Below are positions 18,373 to 27,926 of a DNA stretch of 64,000 nt, one piece after another (within the stretch, counting starts at the first letter, position 1; every line of letters starts with the position of its first letter). A program made the position numbers and the translations under genes. The stretch comes from Candidatus Cryptobacteroides faecipullorum (GTDB lineage Bacteria; Bacteroidota; Bacteroidia; Bacteroidales; UBA932). The notes below the pieces were generated by a model, which worked only from the letters and a program-made list of their open reading frames with translations, had not been told where the DNA came from and did no database searches. The stretch is from positions 86,928 through 150,927 of the forward strand of contig JADIMH010000015.1 of assembly GCA_017694885.1 (NCBI GenBank), in the 5' to 3' direction.

Positions 18373-19704
18373 ATGGGCAAGACAGCAGAGATACTTAAAA
18401 TAGGGATACCGATAATGTTGGGGCAGGCGTGTGTGGTCATATTGGGGTTTGCCGACAATATTATGATAGGATGGTACGGAGTGAATGACCTGGCGGCTTC
18501 ATCTTTTGTGAACGGCCTTGTCAATCTGTTTATCTTTACCGAATTGGGTTTTGCGAACGGAATGACCCCGCTGATAGGGTCGCAGTTCGGCGTCAGGGAT
18601 ACCGCCGGTATAGGAAGAACTCTGAAAAACAGTATCTGCATCAACGGCATAATCGCCTTTGCAGGACTTGCCCTCATGGCTGTGATATATGTTTTTCTGG
18701 ACAGGTTCGGTCAGGAGCCCTGGCTGCTTCCTCTCATCAGGCCATACTATGCCGTGGTGGCGGTCTCTACCCTGTTCGCTATGGGTTTCAATACACTCAA
18801 GCAGTTTACCGACGGGATATGCAGGCCCGTAGTGGCGATGTCCCTGCTTATGGGAGGGAATATCCTGAATATCATCGGGAACTGGGTGCTTATCTACGGG
18901 AAGGCCGGGTTCCCTGAATTGGGCCTTCTCGGGGCAGGAATCAGCACTCTGGCTTCCAGAATATTGATATTCATCATATTCCTGCTGTATATCATGAAAG
19001 CCCCGAAACTCAGGGAGTATGCCATGGCATTCAGGACGGCCGCGTATTCCGGCAGGGATGTCAGGAAACTTTTCAATTTAGGCTATCCGCTTGCACTGCA
19101 GACAGGCATGGAGACCTCCACATTCACCATAAGTGCTGTCATGGTCGGCTGGATAGGGGCTACGGCGCTTGCCGCCCATCAGATTACCCTTACCATATCG
19201 CAGATATGTTTTCTTATGATGATGGGGCTCGCTTCATCGGTGTCGATCCTCGTGAGCAATGCCTATGGCAGGGGAGACATGAAAGGCGTAGGCCAATATG
19301 CTTCCAGAGGATATTTCCTTATTCTCGGGACATCTGTTCTTTTCTGTATGCTGATCTTTCTGTTGAGAGACGGTATTATAGGCCTGTTTACCGATGATGC
19401 GGAAGTCAGGGCGGCAGTCCTGTCGTTGCTTTTCGTGCTGTTTTCCTACCAGTTCGGAGACGGACTCCAGCTGTGCTTCTGCAATGCCCTTCGCGGAATA
19501 CAGGATGTGAAGCCTATCATGCTGATGGCGTTCATAAGCTATTATCTCATTGCTATTCCTGCAGCATATTGGCTCGGATTTAAAGCGGATTTGGGCACAG
19601 TCGGGGTCTGGCTCGGGTTTCCTATAGGACTTACCATAGCCGGAATATTCTATTTCGTACGGTTCAGAGTGCAACTCCGCAGGAACGGACCGAAGAGGGC
19701 CTGA
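18373..19704 (+). CDS. MATE family efflux transporter
   Basis: 443 residues with 12 predicted membrane helices. N-terminal ILKIGIPIMLGQACVVILGFADNIMIG is cut here; the internal repeat LGYPLALQTGMETSTFTISAVMVG begins about residue 237, the two-lobe symmetry of multidrug and toxin extrusion pumps. These use a Na+ or H+ gradient to export cationic drugs and metabolites through the inner membrane. The substrate is unknown. It is divergent from the cation antiporter and convergent with rnr, with only 3 nt between the stops. Confidence 0.93.
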   Translation: MGKTAEILKIGIPIMLGQACVVILGFADNIMIGWYGVNDLAASSFVNGLVNLFIFTELGFANGMTPLIGSQFGVRDTAGIGRTLKNSICINGIIAFAGLALMAVIYVFLDRFGQEPWLLPLIRPYYAVVAVSTLFAMGFNTLKQFTDGICRPVVAMSLLMGGNILNIIGNWVLIYGKAGFPELGLLGAGISTLASRILIFIIFLLYIMKAPKLREYAMAFRTAAYSGRDVRKLFNLGYPLALQTGMETSTFTISAVMVGWIGATALAAHQITLTISQICFLMMMGLASSVSILVSNAYGRGDMKGVGQYASRGYFLILGTSVLFCMLIFLLRDGIIGLFTDDAEVRAAVLSLLFVLFSYQFGDGLQLCFCNALRGIQDVKPIMLMAFISYYLIAIPAAYWLGFKADLGTVGVWLGFPIGLTIAGIFYFVRFRVQLRRNGPKRA

Positions 19705-19707
19705 GGG

Positions 19708-22236
19708 TCATTTGCGGTCTTTGCGTCCGGAGCGTCCCCTTGACCCCTTTGCCGATTTCTTTTTGGATTCCTTTATTGCCTTACGGACTTTATCCTTGCG
19801 GGCCTCCTTGTTTCCCTTTGCCGGCTGAGGATCAGGACAGTCTTTATCCTCCCTGCCTTCCAGACCGGTTTCCACGAGTTCATAGTCAAGCAGTTTCTGT
19901 TCCAGATTCGTCTTCTTGACCCTTATTTTCACCGGATCGCCGAGGTTGTATACCGTTTTGCCGTGACGTCCGACTATCCTGTAGCGGTCCTGATCGAACT
20001 CGAAATAGTCGGACTTTATGTCCCGCAGCGCCACCATGCCTTCGATCTTCGTCGGCTCGATTTCCACATACATGCCCCACTCCGTGAGCCCTGAGATGTG
20101 GCCTTCGAATTCGAATCCCACCTTGTCCTGCATGAATTCAACGAGCTTGTATTTTATGCTGGAGCGTTCGGCTTCTGCAGCGACGATTTCTCTTTCGGAT
20201 GCATATTTGCACTGGCCTTCATAATAGTCCTTCTTCTGGGACGGAGCACCGTCAAGATAAAGGGCCAGCAGTCTGTGGACCATCATGTCCGGGTAGCGTC
20301 TGATGGGCGAGGTGAAGTGCGTGTAGTATTTGAACGCCAGGCCGTAGTGGCCGATGTTGTCTGTGCTGTAGCGGGCCTTGGCCATTGTCCTTAAGGACAG
20401 AAGCTCGATGACATCGAATTCCGGACGGTCCTTGGCCTGGGAAAGCAGGCCGTTCAGTTCGCGTGCGATTTCTTTCCCGTTTTCCGCAGGACCTATCTCA
20501 TATCCGAAATTGTGGACGAATGAACGCAGATTGTCGAGTTTCATGAGGTTCGGCTCGTCGTGTATACGGTAGACGAAAGTCTTGGCCTTCGATTTTTCTG
20601 CGGCTTTTGCCGCCTCTTCCTGAGTCATGCAGAGATATCCGAGCGAAGCGGAAGGCGCCGATGATTTCCTGCATCCCTTTGCGACGAACTCGGCCACGCT
20701 TCTGTTTGCAAGCAGCATAAATTCTTCTATGAGCCAGTTGGCTTCTTTTGTCACTTTCTGGTAGACTCTTATCGGACGGCCTTTTTCGTCCACTTCGACT
20801 TTCATCTCGGGACGTTCGAAGCTTATTGCGCCGGCGGCGAATCTCTTTTTGCGGAGTTTTGCCGCGAGTCCGTTGAGGATAAGGATGGCTTCCTTGAGGC
20901 TGTCAGGGATCAGGCATCCCGTAGTAACGCCTTCTCCCATAGCTGATTCTTCGTGTTTGCCGGCATTTTTTGCGCGCTCTTCCGCAGCTTCCGGAGAAGC
21001 GTTCAGGATAGGGTCCGCTATCGGTCCGTGCCGCCCGTCCGTACCTCCGCGCAGTTCCATCTGCATGGCCTTGTCTCCGGCGTCTATGACCTGCTGTGCA
21101 GTCTCGTATGCAAACCTGTAGTCCGAATTGATTACCGTCCGCCCGAACCACTGTGAAACCACCTTTGCCAGCGGGGTTATCTCGAACACTGCAGAGAAGC
21201 AGAGCTTGGGTTCGTTGGGGCGGAGTGAACAGAGCTTGTTAGAAAGCTTTTCCGGGAGCATCGGCACCGTGCGGTCGACCAGATATACGGAAGTCCCTCT
21301 GTTGCGTGCCTCTTCATCCACCACCGAGCCGGGAGTGACATAATGCGTCACGTCTGCGATATGCACTCCTACTTCATAGTTCCCGTCATCGAGTTTCCTG
21401 AACGACAGGGCATCATCGAAGTCCTTGGCGTCTGCTGGGTCTATGGTAAAGGTCAGGACATCACGGAAATCCCGCCGCTGCCGTATGTCTTGATCGGTAA
21501 TCCTGTCAGAAATGTCGTCTGCGGCATTTTCCACCTCGGGTTCGAACCTGTAAGGAAGCGCATATTCGGCCAGAATCGCATGCATTTCGGTGTCATTTTC
21601 ACCCGGTTCACCGAGCACGTCTACCAGATGCCCTGTAGGATTGGGGTCTTTCTTGTCCCACTTGTCCACCAATGCGGCGACCTTCATGCCCGAGCGGACG
21701 GTCATTTCATGCCGTTTCCCGTCTACGGTTTCATACAGGTAGTTTACGGAGAACTGGTCGTAGCCGATGCGTTTCAGGCTGCCGAGCATATATTCCGGCT
21801 TCCGGTCATCAGCCTCCTCGTACTGTCCGCGGCCTTTTTTCTTTCTGGACCTTTCCGGATCAGGGGTCACTACCGGGATGATTATATCGTAAGGCATCAC
21901 CCTGCTTTCCATCAGTACCCATGCCTGGTCTCCCACAATGTGCAGAATGCCGACAAAAGGTTTGCGGGATCGCTCGAGGATTTCCAGCACTTCGCCTTCT
22001 TTCCTCTGCCGGTCGGTCTTTTCCTTCAGCACCGCCACGCGGACAGTATCTCCGTTCAGGGCGCCTCTGGTCCTCGAAGCCTTTACGAAAATGTCGTCTT
22101 CTTCTCCCTCTACGATCACGAAGGCATAGCCTTCTCTGGTCATCTGTATCCTTCCGATGAATTCAGGGTATGTCTTCTTTACCTTTTTCCTTCCATGACC
22201 GCGGTCTCTGCCGCCTTTACGCCTTCTGTCAACCAT
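19708..22236 (-). CDS. rnr: Ribonuclease R
   Basis: 842-residue RNB-family 3'-5' exoribonuclease. Cold-shock-like domains (FIGRIQMTREGYAFVIVEG, cut) precede the RNB domain with the acidic active site DPADAKDFDDALSF and the basic HFTSPIRRYPDMMVHR segment. The C-terminal S1 domain begins near FEGHISGLTEWGMYVE, and a Lys/Arg/Ser tail of about 40 residues ends the protein, as in RNase R. It degrades structured RNA and rRNA. The ATG at 22236 is preferred: the longer frame starts with a GTG at 22269 that coincides with the divergent promoter region. An insertion of low complexity sits between residues about 385 and 435. Confidence 0.95.
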   Translation of the reverse strand: MVDRRRKGGRDRGHGRKKVKKTYPEFIGRIQMTREGYAFVIVEGEEDDIFVKASRTRGALNGDTVRVAVLKEKTDRQRKEGEVLEILERSRKPFVGILHIVGDQAWVLMESRVMPYDIIIPVVTPDPERSRKKKGRGQYEEADDRKPEYMLGSLKRIGYDQFSVNYLYETVDGKRHEMTVRSGMKVAALVDKWDKKDPNPTGHLVDVLGEPGENDTEMHAILAEYALPYRFEPEVENAADDISDRITDQDIRQRRDFRDVLTFTIDPADAKDFDDALSFRKLDDGNYEVGVHIADVTHYVTPGSVVDEEARNRGTSVYLVDRTVPMLPEKLSNKLCSLRPNEPKLCFSAVFEITPLAKVVSQWFGRTVINSDYRFAYETAQQVIDAGDKAMQMELRGGTDGRHGPIADPILNASPEAAEERAKNAGKHEESAMGEGVTTGCLIPDSLKEAILILNGLAAKLRKKRFAAGAISFERPEMKVEVDEKGRPIRVYQKVTKEANWLIEEFMLLANRSVAEFVAKGCRKSSAPSASLGYLCMTQEEAAKAAEKSKAKTFVYRIHDEPNLMKLDNLRSFVHNFGYEIGPAENGKEIARELNGLLSQAKDRPEFDVIELLSLRTMAKARYSTDNIGHYGLAFKYYTHFTSPIRRYPDMMVHRLLALYLDGAPSQKKDYYEGQCKYASEREIVAAEAERSSIKYKLVEFMQDKVGFEFEGHISGLTEWGMYVEIEPTKIEGMVALRDIKSDYFEFDQDRYRIVGRHGKTVYNLGDPVKIRVKKTNLEQKLLDYELVETGLEGREDKDCPDPQPAKGNKEARKDKVRKAIKESKKKSAKGSRGRSGRKDRK

Positions 22237-22276
22237 AATTTTTCGATTTTTCTTTAATCCGAAACGCACAAATCAT

Positions 22277-22284
22277 TATCTTTG
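22277..22284 (+). promoter_or_regulatory. -7 box TATCTTTG for gpmI
   Basis: Exact TAnnTTTG match, giving a leader of about 60 nt before the gpmI ATG. A weaker minus-strand box (CAAATCAT, 22269-22276) beside it could serve rnr. Confidence 0.65.
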
Positions 22285-22353
22285 CGGGTGGTTTCGGGAT
22301 TTTTTCATAGATCCCACAAAAATAGGATAATTGACAAATAAATCCAACATATC

Positions 22354-23871
22354 ATGAATAAGAAAGTACTTCTAATGATCCTCGACGGATGGGGCGAGGG
22401 CAGACACGATTGGACAAACGCCATTTTTACTCAGGGGGCGCCTTATATCGATTCCCTGAGGGCGAAATACCCGTTCGGACATCTTCTGGCCTGCGGAGAG
22501 GCTGTAGGCCTTCCTGACGGACAGATGGGCAATTCCGAAGTAGGCCACCTTAACCTCGGTGCCGGCCGGGTTGTGTATCAGGATCTTGTAAAGATCAATA
22601 TGGCATGCCGCAACCACACGCTTCTTGACAATAAAGAGATTAAAGCCGCTTACGACTATGTAAAGCAGTCCGGCAAACAGCTTCACCTGATGGGCCTGAC
22701 TTCCACAGGAGGAGTGCACAGCTCATTGGAGCATGTATATGAATTTCTCGCTGTAGCCAAGGAGTACGGCCTGGAGAAAGTATATGTGCACTGCTTCATG
22801 GACGGACGTGATACCGACCCTAAGAGCGGAAAGGGTTTCGTTGAGGCCCTCGAAGCCAAGATGGCCGAGAGCACAGGCAAGGTAGCGTCAGTCTGCGGCC
22901 GTTATTATGCAATGGACAGGGACAAGAGATGGGAGAGGGTGAAACTCGCCTATGATCTTCTCGTAAAAGGCGAGGGGACTAAATTCGCTTCAGCGACAGA
23001 AGGCATCCAGGCCTCATATGACGAAGGGGTGACGGACGAATTCATCAAGCCTATATGCATTACGGGGGCCGACGGCAACCCTGTAGGTACCATTCAGGAA
23101 GGAGATGCGGTCATTTTCTACAACTTCCGCAACGACAGGGCAAGGGAGATCACTTCCGTCCTTACGCAGGAAGACCTTCCTGACTACGGAATGAAGACCA
23201 TTCCTCTCTACTACTGCTGCCTTACCCCGTATGATGACAAGTTCACCGGACTCCATATCCTTTTCGACAAGGAGAATGTCCAGGAGACTCTCGGCGAAGT
23301 GGTGGCAAAGGCAGGCAAACGCCAGCTCCGCATTGCGGAAACGGAAAAATATGCCCATGTGACATTCTTCTTCAACGGAGGCCGCGAGGAACCGTTCGAG
23401 AACGAGGACCGTATCCTTGTCAAGTCCCCTAAGGTGGCAACTTACGACCTTCTCCCGGAGATGAGCGCTCCGGAAGTTACCGAGAAGCTGGTAGAGGCTA
23501 TCAAGACCGGGAAAGAGGACCTTATCATCCTCAACTTCGCCAACGGCGACATGGTCGGCCATACAGGAGTTTTCCAGGCTATATGCAGGGCGGTAGCCCG
23601 CATCGACCGGTGCGTGAAGGAAGTCGTCGAGGCGGCTATAGAGCAGGACTATGCAATTTTCCTTACGGCAGACCACGGCAATGCCGACCATGCATTCAAC
23701 GAAGACAGTACTCCGAATACGGCGCACTCGTTGAATCCGGTGCAGTTCATCGCCATCAATACCGATGCAACCCACGTCAAGGACGGAAAACTGGCTGATG
23801 TAGCTCCGACTATCCTCAAGACCATGGGAATCCCTCAGCCTGCAGCAATGACCGGCGAGCCGCTGATATGA
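22354..23871 (+). CDS. gpmI: Cofactor-independent phosphoglycerate mutase
   Basis: 505 residues of the alkaline phosphatase superfamily, interconverting 3- and 2-phosphoglycerate in glycolysis with two Mn ions. Marks: LMILDGWG (7-14, first metal Asp), [14 protein letters not shown] with the phosphorylated Ser61, [23 protein letters not shown] and the C-terminal metal site TADHGNADH. It is a single-gene unit closed by a strong terminator. The third codon positions are strongly biased, as expected of a highly expressed gene. Confidence 0.97.
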   Translation: MNKKVLLMILDGWGEGRHDWTNAIFTQGAPYIDSLRAKYPFGHLLACGEAVGLPDGQMGNSEVGHLNLGAGRVVYQDLVKINMACRNHTLLDNKEIKAAYDYVKQSGKQLHLMGLTSTGGVHSSLEHVYEFLAVAKEYGLEKVYVHCFMDGRDTDPKSGKGFVEALEAKMAESTGKVASVCGRYYAMDRDKRWERVKLAYDLLVKGEGTKFASATEGIQASYDEGVTDEFIKPICITGADGNPVGTIQEGDAVIFYNFRNDRAREITSVLTQEDLPDYGMKTIPLYYCCLTPYDDKFTGLHILFDKENVQETLGEVVAKAGKRQLRIAETEKYAHVTFFFNGGREEPFENEDRILVKSPKVATYDLLPEMSAPEVTEKLVEAIKTGKEDLIILNFANGDMVGHTGVFQAICRAVARIDRCVKEVVEAAIEQDYAIFLTADHGNADHAFNEDSTPNTAHSLNPVQFIAINTDATHVKDGKLADVAPTILKTMGIPQPAAMTGEPLI

Positions 23872-23896
23872 TCATATAAATGATATGAATTGAATT

Positions 23897-23925
23897 CGGC
23901 CGGATAATTTCCGGCCGTTTTTTTT
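23897..23925 (+). terminator. Rho-independent terminator of gpmI
   Basis: Perfect 8-bp stem CGGCCGGA (23897-23904) and TCCGGCCG (23910-23917), loop TAATT, followed by eight T. Confidence 0.9.
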
Positions 23926-24004
23926 GTTTCATGCCGTACCGGTTATCGGATACGGAAAAAGATTAAAGGTGGAGGAACCTTTCCTGCCACCTTTAACCGG
24001 GAAA

Positions 24005-26164
24005 TTATTTTGTGTCTATTTGTAAGGTTTTTCCTTCCGCAATATCTTCATGCCGGACGAACCAGCCTTTGAGCCGGCGCCCTCCGCATTCAAGTCCTGT
24101 TATCTCTTCGCCGTTGCCTGTCTTTTTGATTGTGAAGGTCTTCCCGTTTCCGAGGGTGAATTTCACTTCATCGAAAAGCGGTACCGTCACTATGTATTCG
24201 GGATCGGCAGGCGAGTAGGTATACAGTCCTATGGCGTTCAATACATACCAGGATGTCATTTCTCCGGCATCGTCCATGCCGGCAAGTGCCAGACGCTCGG
24301 CTCCCATGTCGTAGAATCTGTCCATTATGGTGTTGAGGATTGCCTGTGCCTTAGGCTGTTTCCCTACGAAGTAGTACATGTACGGGATACTGTGTCCCGG
24401 CTGGTTTCCATGACAGTAATTGCCGATGAAAGCCGTAAGGTTTTCCACCTCATAGCCTCTCCATGGTTCCGTAAACAGCGAGTCGAGTTTGTTCTCGACA
24501 GTCTTCTTGTCAGGATAAAGCCCGAGCACTCCCTTGATGTCGTGAGGCGGATAGAAAAGGTTGTTCCATGCGTTGGATTCCCTATACATGTACTGGAAAT
24601 ACGGATAATAAGGATCAAACTGCTCTATCCAGTTTCCGTCAGCTGTTCGGCCTCTGTAGAATCCTGTAGACGGGTCGAATACATTCTTGTAGTTCTGAGA
24701 ATGGTCCATCAGCAGCCTGTAGTTTTCCAGGTCTCCGAGGACTTTGGCTATGAGGGCCGTGGCATAGTCGTCGTACGAGTACTCGAGAGTTTTTGTTACG
24801 GCTCCCTTGTATTCGTCATAGAACGGGACATCCGTAGTATCCTTCTCCGCAATCCAGCCCTGCGCCAGATATTCGTCCATATAACGTCTTCCTCCCGGTC
24901 CCGGTACTGTCGCGTTGCGCAGCAGCAGTCTGTAGGCCCGTTCAAGGTCGAATCCGTGAATTCCCCGAAGCCATGTACCTGCTATGAAAGCGGAAGCGTG
25001 GTCTCCATGGAAGAAGGTCGGCATGTAGCCTGATCCTTTTTCTCCCATGTCAGTGACGGAGGAAGCGACATCCGCTGCCACTTGCGGTTCCAGCATTCCG
25101 AGAAGAATAAGCTTGTTGCGGTAATCGTCCCAGAAAGAAGGCAATGTATAGTAATTGTAATCAGCCTTCGTTACATTTCCGGTGACATCGGTATATTCTC
25201 CGTTTACATCGCTTCTGAGGCAAGGCCACAGGAATGCCCTGTAAAGGCATGAGTAGAAGATCCGTTTTTGACGTTCCGTACCCCCGCTGACCTGAATCCT
25301 GGACAGGAGAGAATTCCATGTACTGTCAGCTTCTTCCCTGACTGTCGTGAAATCCTTTCCCTGCATTTCAGTTTCAAGGTTCATTCTGGCATTTTCAATG
25401 CTGACGAAAGAGAATCCTATCTTAAGTTCAAGAGGTTCTGCGCCTTTGCTGTCTTTGAATGAAACTATGGAGACGGTATGGCTGTTCTTTCCTTTTTGTC
25501 CGGCGATCTGTCCTATATTGTCTATCCCATAGTTGGATACGGCATAAAAATAGATTTTCCCTTCTCCGTTCTGATATCCGGAAAAACTGTTGGGACCTTC
25601 CTTTCTGATAGCCCACTCCGTCACCCTGTTGTTGTTCCTGGTCATGTCGGCCAGAAGTTTCTTTTCATCTTCCGGGCAGAAAGTGTATTTATGGTAGGCG
25701 CATCTTGGAGTGGCTGTAAGTTCTGCGTTTACTCCGTATCTGTCCAGATATACCTGATAATAGCCGGGATGCGCGCTTTCATTTTCGTGACTGAAATGTG
25801 ACGCGAAGTCAACCGGGTCGATATTTCCCGTAACAGGCAGGACAGGAAAGTGAAGCAGGTTCCAGTGTCCTTTGTTGGTATGGCTGAATCCGCATATGGT
25901 ACTGTCCTCGTATTGGTAACCTGCTCCGCTACGGTACATTGTCACCGGACTTGCCTGTATCATTGCGTTTGGAAGTGAGGCTCCAGGGAAGACTTCGGCT
26001 CCCCATGTCCTGGTTTTCCGGTGCCTTTCGTAACCGAGATCTTCTTTTTCCCATAATGTAGCTGTCCCGAGGAACGGATTCACGAGGTCCGTGATATCCT
26101 GGGCGAATGATACTGCCGAAAGCAATATTGCCGACAACAGCGTAAGCGGTAGTCTGGTTTTCAT
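24005..26164 (-). CDS. GH92 exo-alpha-mannosidase-like enzyme, Gln variant
   Basis: 719 residues with a type I signal peptide (about 1-21, ending SAVSFA). It is a full GH92 protein: the N-terminal beta-sandwich opens with DLVNPFLGTATLWEKED, the (alpha/alpha)6 catalytic domain carries YNYYTLPSFWDDYRNKLILL, cut, and FYRGRTADGNW, and the C-terminus MDDAGEMTSWYVLNAIGLYT. GH92 enzymes are Ca2+-dependent inverting alpha-mannosidases acting on host or yeast mannans. The usual GNEP motif with the general-acid Glu reads HGNQPGHSIPYMYYFVG here, Gln588 replacing Glu. The unit is monocistronic with its own -7 box. Confidence 0.93.
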   Translation of the reverse strand: MKTRLPLTLLSAILLSAVSFAQDITDLVNPFLGTATLWEKEDLGYERHRKTRTWGAEVFPGASLPNAMIQASPVTMYRSGAGYQYEDSTICGFSHTNKGHWNLLHFPVLPVTGNIDPVDFASHFSHENESAHPGYYQVYLDRYGVNAELTATPRCAYHKYTFCPEDEKKLLADMTRNNNRVTEWAIRKEGPNSFSGYQNGEGKIYFYAVSNYGIDNIGQIAGQKGKNSHTVSIVSFKDSKGAEPLELKIGFSFVSIENARMNLETEMQGKDFTTVREEADSTWNSLLSRIQVSGGTERQKRIFYSCLYRAFLWPCLRSDVNGEYTDVTGNVTKADYNYYTLPSFWDDYRNKLILLGMLEPQVAADVASSVTDMGEKGSGYMPTFFHGDHASAFIAGTWLRGIHGFDLERAYRLLLRNATVPGPGGRRYMDEYLAQGWIAEKDTTDVPFYDEYKGAVTKTLEYSYDDYATALIAKVLGDLENYRLLMDHSQNYKNVFDPSTGFYRGRTADGNWIEQFDPYYPYFQYMYRESNAWNNLFYPPHDIKGVLGLYPDKKTVENKLDSLFTEPWRGYEVENLTAFIGNYCHGNQPGHSIPYMYYFVGKQPKAQAILNTIMDRFYDMGAERLALAGMDDAGEMTSWYVLNAIGLYTYSPADPEYIVTVPLFDEVKFTLGNGKTFTIKKTGNGEEITGLECGGRRLKGWFVRHEDIAEGKTLQIDTK

Positions 26165-26182
26165 ATGCGGTCGTTTTTCTTA

Positions 26183-26190
26183 CAAAAATA
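26183..26190 (-). promoter_or_regulatory. -7 box TATTTTTG for the first GH92
   Basis: Plus-strand CAAAAATA, an exact TAnnTTTG match on the minus strand, 19 nt before the GH92 start codon. Confidence 0.6.
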
Positions 26191-26230
26191 GGCTGACCGG
26201 AATGAATTCAGAGTACGCTTTTGTGTAAAA

Positions 26231-27079
26231 TTAGTCCGTTTCGGCGGTTTTACGCCTTATATTGTCATTATAGAGTTTGAATGTGACATGAAAGGACAGT
26301 ACCGGGGAGATGAATACCGAACGGTTCTCGACAGATTTGCCCCAAAGCGGGATGAGTATCGTCGAGGCATTGCCTGATACCCAGCCGTCGGTATGCCGGG
26401 CTGTTCTGCCGACGAATATCGGGAATCCGAGTTCGACTCTGAATCCGACTCTCCTTTTCGGTATGGGGCGTCCGAGACCTACTCCCAGGTACAGGCCGAA
26501 GTTCGGCCTGTGCAGTGAACTTTCCACCTTGGAATCATTGCCCAGGATGTATTCTCCGTAGTCGTTTATTATATGTACGTCATTGATTTCGGCATCGGAC
26601 AGCCCGAACTCTTTCAGGAGATCCGTGTCATACTCTTCCGTTGACCATAAGAATTTCGAATTCTGGAACAGTATGCCTCCCGATACGTAGAATACGGATC
26701 TGCCTTCATTGCCCGGGACCCAGTCTGCGGTCAGCCTGACTATATGTGAATTAAGTGCGGTCCGGGTATCAGGGGCCGGCATTTCTATTATTTTGTGTCC
26801 GGGAAGGACCGCCAATGGAAAACCGGTTTCCGACATCGGTGTCCGGACAAATACGGGGAGGGCCGTATAGGAGAGTTTCAGATAGAAGTTCTTGTGCACG
26901 GGTGTCGCAGCCGATATTCCAGCTCCCCAAGTACTTATGTCTAAAGACAAAGCGGCATTGCTGAACGGTGTGCGCACGGGAATGCTGTCCCTTTTTGTCT
27001 TTGCGGTCAGTGTCATGCATAAACTGACAGACAGGACAGTTGCCGCCACGCATGACATTATGAATTTTCCTATGCTCAT
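26231..27079 (-). CDS. Putative outer-membrane beta-barrel protein
   Basis: 282 residues, not assigned. There is a signal peptide (about 1-26, ending MTLTAK). The mature part has many amphipathic strands typical of small outer-membrane barrels: NFYLKLSYTALPVFV, IVRLTADWVPG, SVFYVSGGILFQN, PNFGLYLGVGLGRPIP, RVGFRVELGFPIFVG, and a late strand VFISPVLSFHVTFKLY. No enzymatic motif is seen. It follows the neighbouring lipoprotein gene by 7 nt on the same strand, which suggests the two work together at the outer membrane. Confidence 0.75.
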   Translation of the reverse strand: MSIGKFIMSCVAATVLSVSLCMTLTAKTKRDSIPVRTPFSNAALSLDISTWGAGISAATPVHKNFYLKLSYTALPVFVRTPMSETGFPLAVLPGHKIIEMPAPDTRTALNSHIVRLTADWVPGNEGRSVFYVSGGILFQNSKFLWSTEEYDTDLLKEFGLSDAEINDVHIINDYGEYILGNDSKVESSLHRPNFGLYLGVGLGRPIPKRRVGFRVELGFPIFVGRTARHTDGWVSGNASTILIPLWGKSVENRSVFISPVLSFHVTFKLYNDNIRRKTAETD

Positions 27080-27086
27080 TTTTCTG

Positions 27087-27632
27087 TTACAGAGATTTGA
27101 AATACACGCTGAAGAATCCGTTTTTCATTTTTATCAGTCCGCTTCCGGTCTGTTCTCCGTCATGTCCGTATACGGGAATCCGGAAATCGGCATTGAATAT
27201 CCCGGCGGCATAATTGCCGTGCATTATTATGATTTTCAGATCCCCGCTTTCCGGTTCCGCCGAGTGGACGGAGCCGTTGTCATCAGTATAGCGGATCAGT
27301 ATGCCGAATGAATTTCCAGTGCCGCCGCATGTGAAGGTCTGTCCTTCCGAAAGCGGATCCGAACCTGTGATTTCCAAAGAGATGCCGGAGCACTGCTTGA
27401 GTGCGCTTTCATTTTCGCACCTTACATATGAATCCAGACTTAACGTGTTTCCGTTGATCCTGCTTTCCGTGAAATCTTCCGGTCCGGCGCAGTACAGTCC
27501 GGAGATGCCAGTGTCTGGATCCTGGAGTGTGAACTCAATGGCGATTCCATTACCGTATGCTTCGTTTTTCTTGCATTCCGACATGGAGCACAACAGTATG
27601 AAGCAGGTGAGAACCAGAAAGAATTTTTGCAT
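27087..27632 (-). CDS. Putative lipoprotein, unknown function
   Basis: 181 residues. The N-terminus MQKFFLVLTCFILLCSMSEC is hydrophobic and ends in a Cys at residue 20 followed by KKN; the residue before the Cys is Glu, so the lipobox is imperfect but plausible. The mature part is beta-rich, with four further cysteines in CAGP, RCEN, QCSG and TCGG contexts. The ATG at 27632 is preferred; the frame's longer form starts inside the tRNA-Pro terminator. No family recognised. Confidence 0.72.
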   Translation of the reverse strand: MQKFFLVLTCFILLCSMSECKKNEAYGNGIAIEFTLQDPDTGISGLYCAGPEDFTESRINGNTLSLDSYVRCENESALKQCSGISLEITGSDPLSEGQTFTCGGTGNSFGILIRYTDDNGSVHSAEPESGDLKIIIMHGNYAAGIFNADFRIPVYGHDGEQTGSGLIKMKNGFFSVYFKSL

Positions 27633-27668
27633 AAATGAAATGGTAATATCGGTTATAATAAATGCTGA

Positions 27669-27703
27669 AAAAGGCAATTAACCCTATATGTTAATTGCCT
27701 TTT
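27669..27703. terminator. Terminator hairpin of tRNA-Pro
   Basis: Perfect 13-bp stem AAAAGGCAATTAA (27669-27681) and TTAATTGCCTTTT (27691-27703), loop of 9 nt. On the minus strand the stem ends in a T run directly downstream of tRNA-Pro. Confidence 0.85.
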
Positions 27704-27707
27704 CAAG

Positions 27708-27781
27708 TCGGGGTACTGTGACTCGAACACAGGACCCTCTGGTCCCAAACCAGATGCGCTAGCCAACTGCGCCACACCCCG
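27708..27781 (-). tRNA. tRNA-Pro(TGG)
   Basis: 74-nt cloverleaf on the minus strand. The acceptor CGGGGTG pairs with TACCCCG (last pair G-T), anticodon stem CTGGT with ACCAG around the loop TTGGG, anticodon TGG; T-loop TTCGAGT. CCA is not encoded. A promoter lies at 27812-27842 and a terminator hairpin directly follows. Confidence 0.95.
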
Positions 27782-27811
27782 AATATTTACCTCTTCTTTT
27801 GAATTGGACTG

Positions 27812-27842
27812 CAAAGATATTGCATTTTTCTGAAATGACAAA
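27812..27842 (-). promoter_or_regulatory. Promoter of tRNA-Pro (TTTG-N19-TATCTTTG)
   Basis: Plus-strand CAAAGATA (27812-27819) is the -7 box and CAAA (27839-27842) the -33 box on the minus strand, 19 nt apart. Confidence 0.75.
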
Positions 27843-27891
27843 ATTTTTAATATTTTTTTTGACATTATTTTTATCGGATACATTAAAACGT

Positions 27892-27899
27892 TACCTTTG
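27892..27899 (+). promoter_or_regulatory. -7 box TACCTTTG for lolD
   Basis: Exact TAnnTTTG match 27 nt before the lolD ATG; no well-spaced -33 box is evident. Confidence 0.6.
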
Positions 27900-27926
27900 G
27901 CACTTTAAAGAACAGGAGCGGTACAA

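Noticed and set aside
21343..22257. 304-residue plus-strand frame opposite rnr
   Set aside because: Antisense to RNase R, which has clear RNB and S1 motifs. No family similarity.
24050..25033. 327-residue plus-strand frame opposite the first GH92
   Set aside because: Antisense to a conserved enzyme and without similarity.
27653..27883. 76-residue minus-strand frame over tRNA-Pro
   Set aside because: It covers the tRNA and its terminator; the RNA gene is certain.
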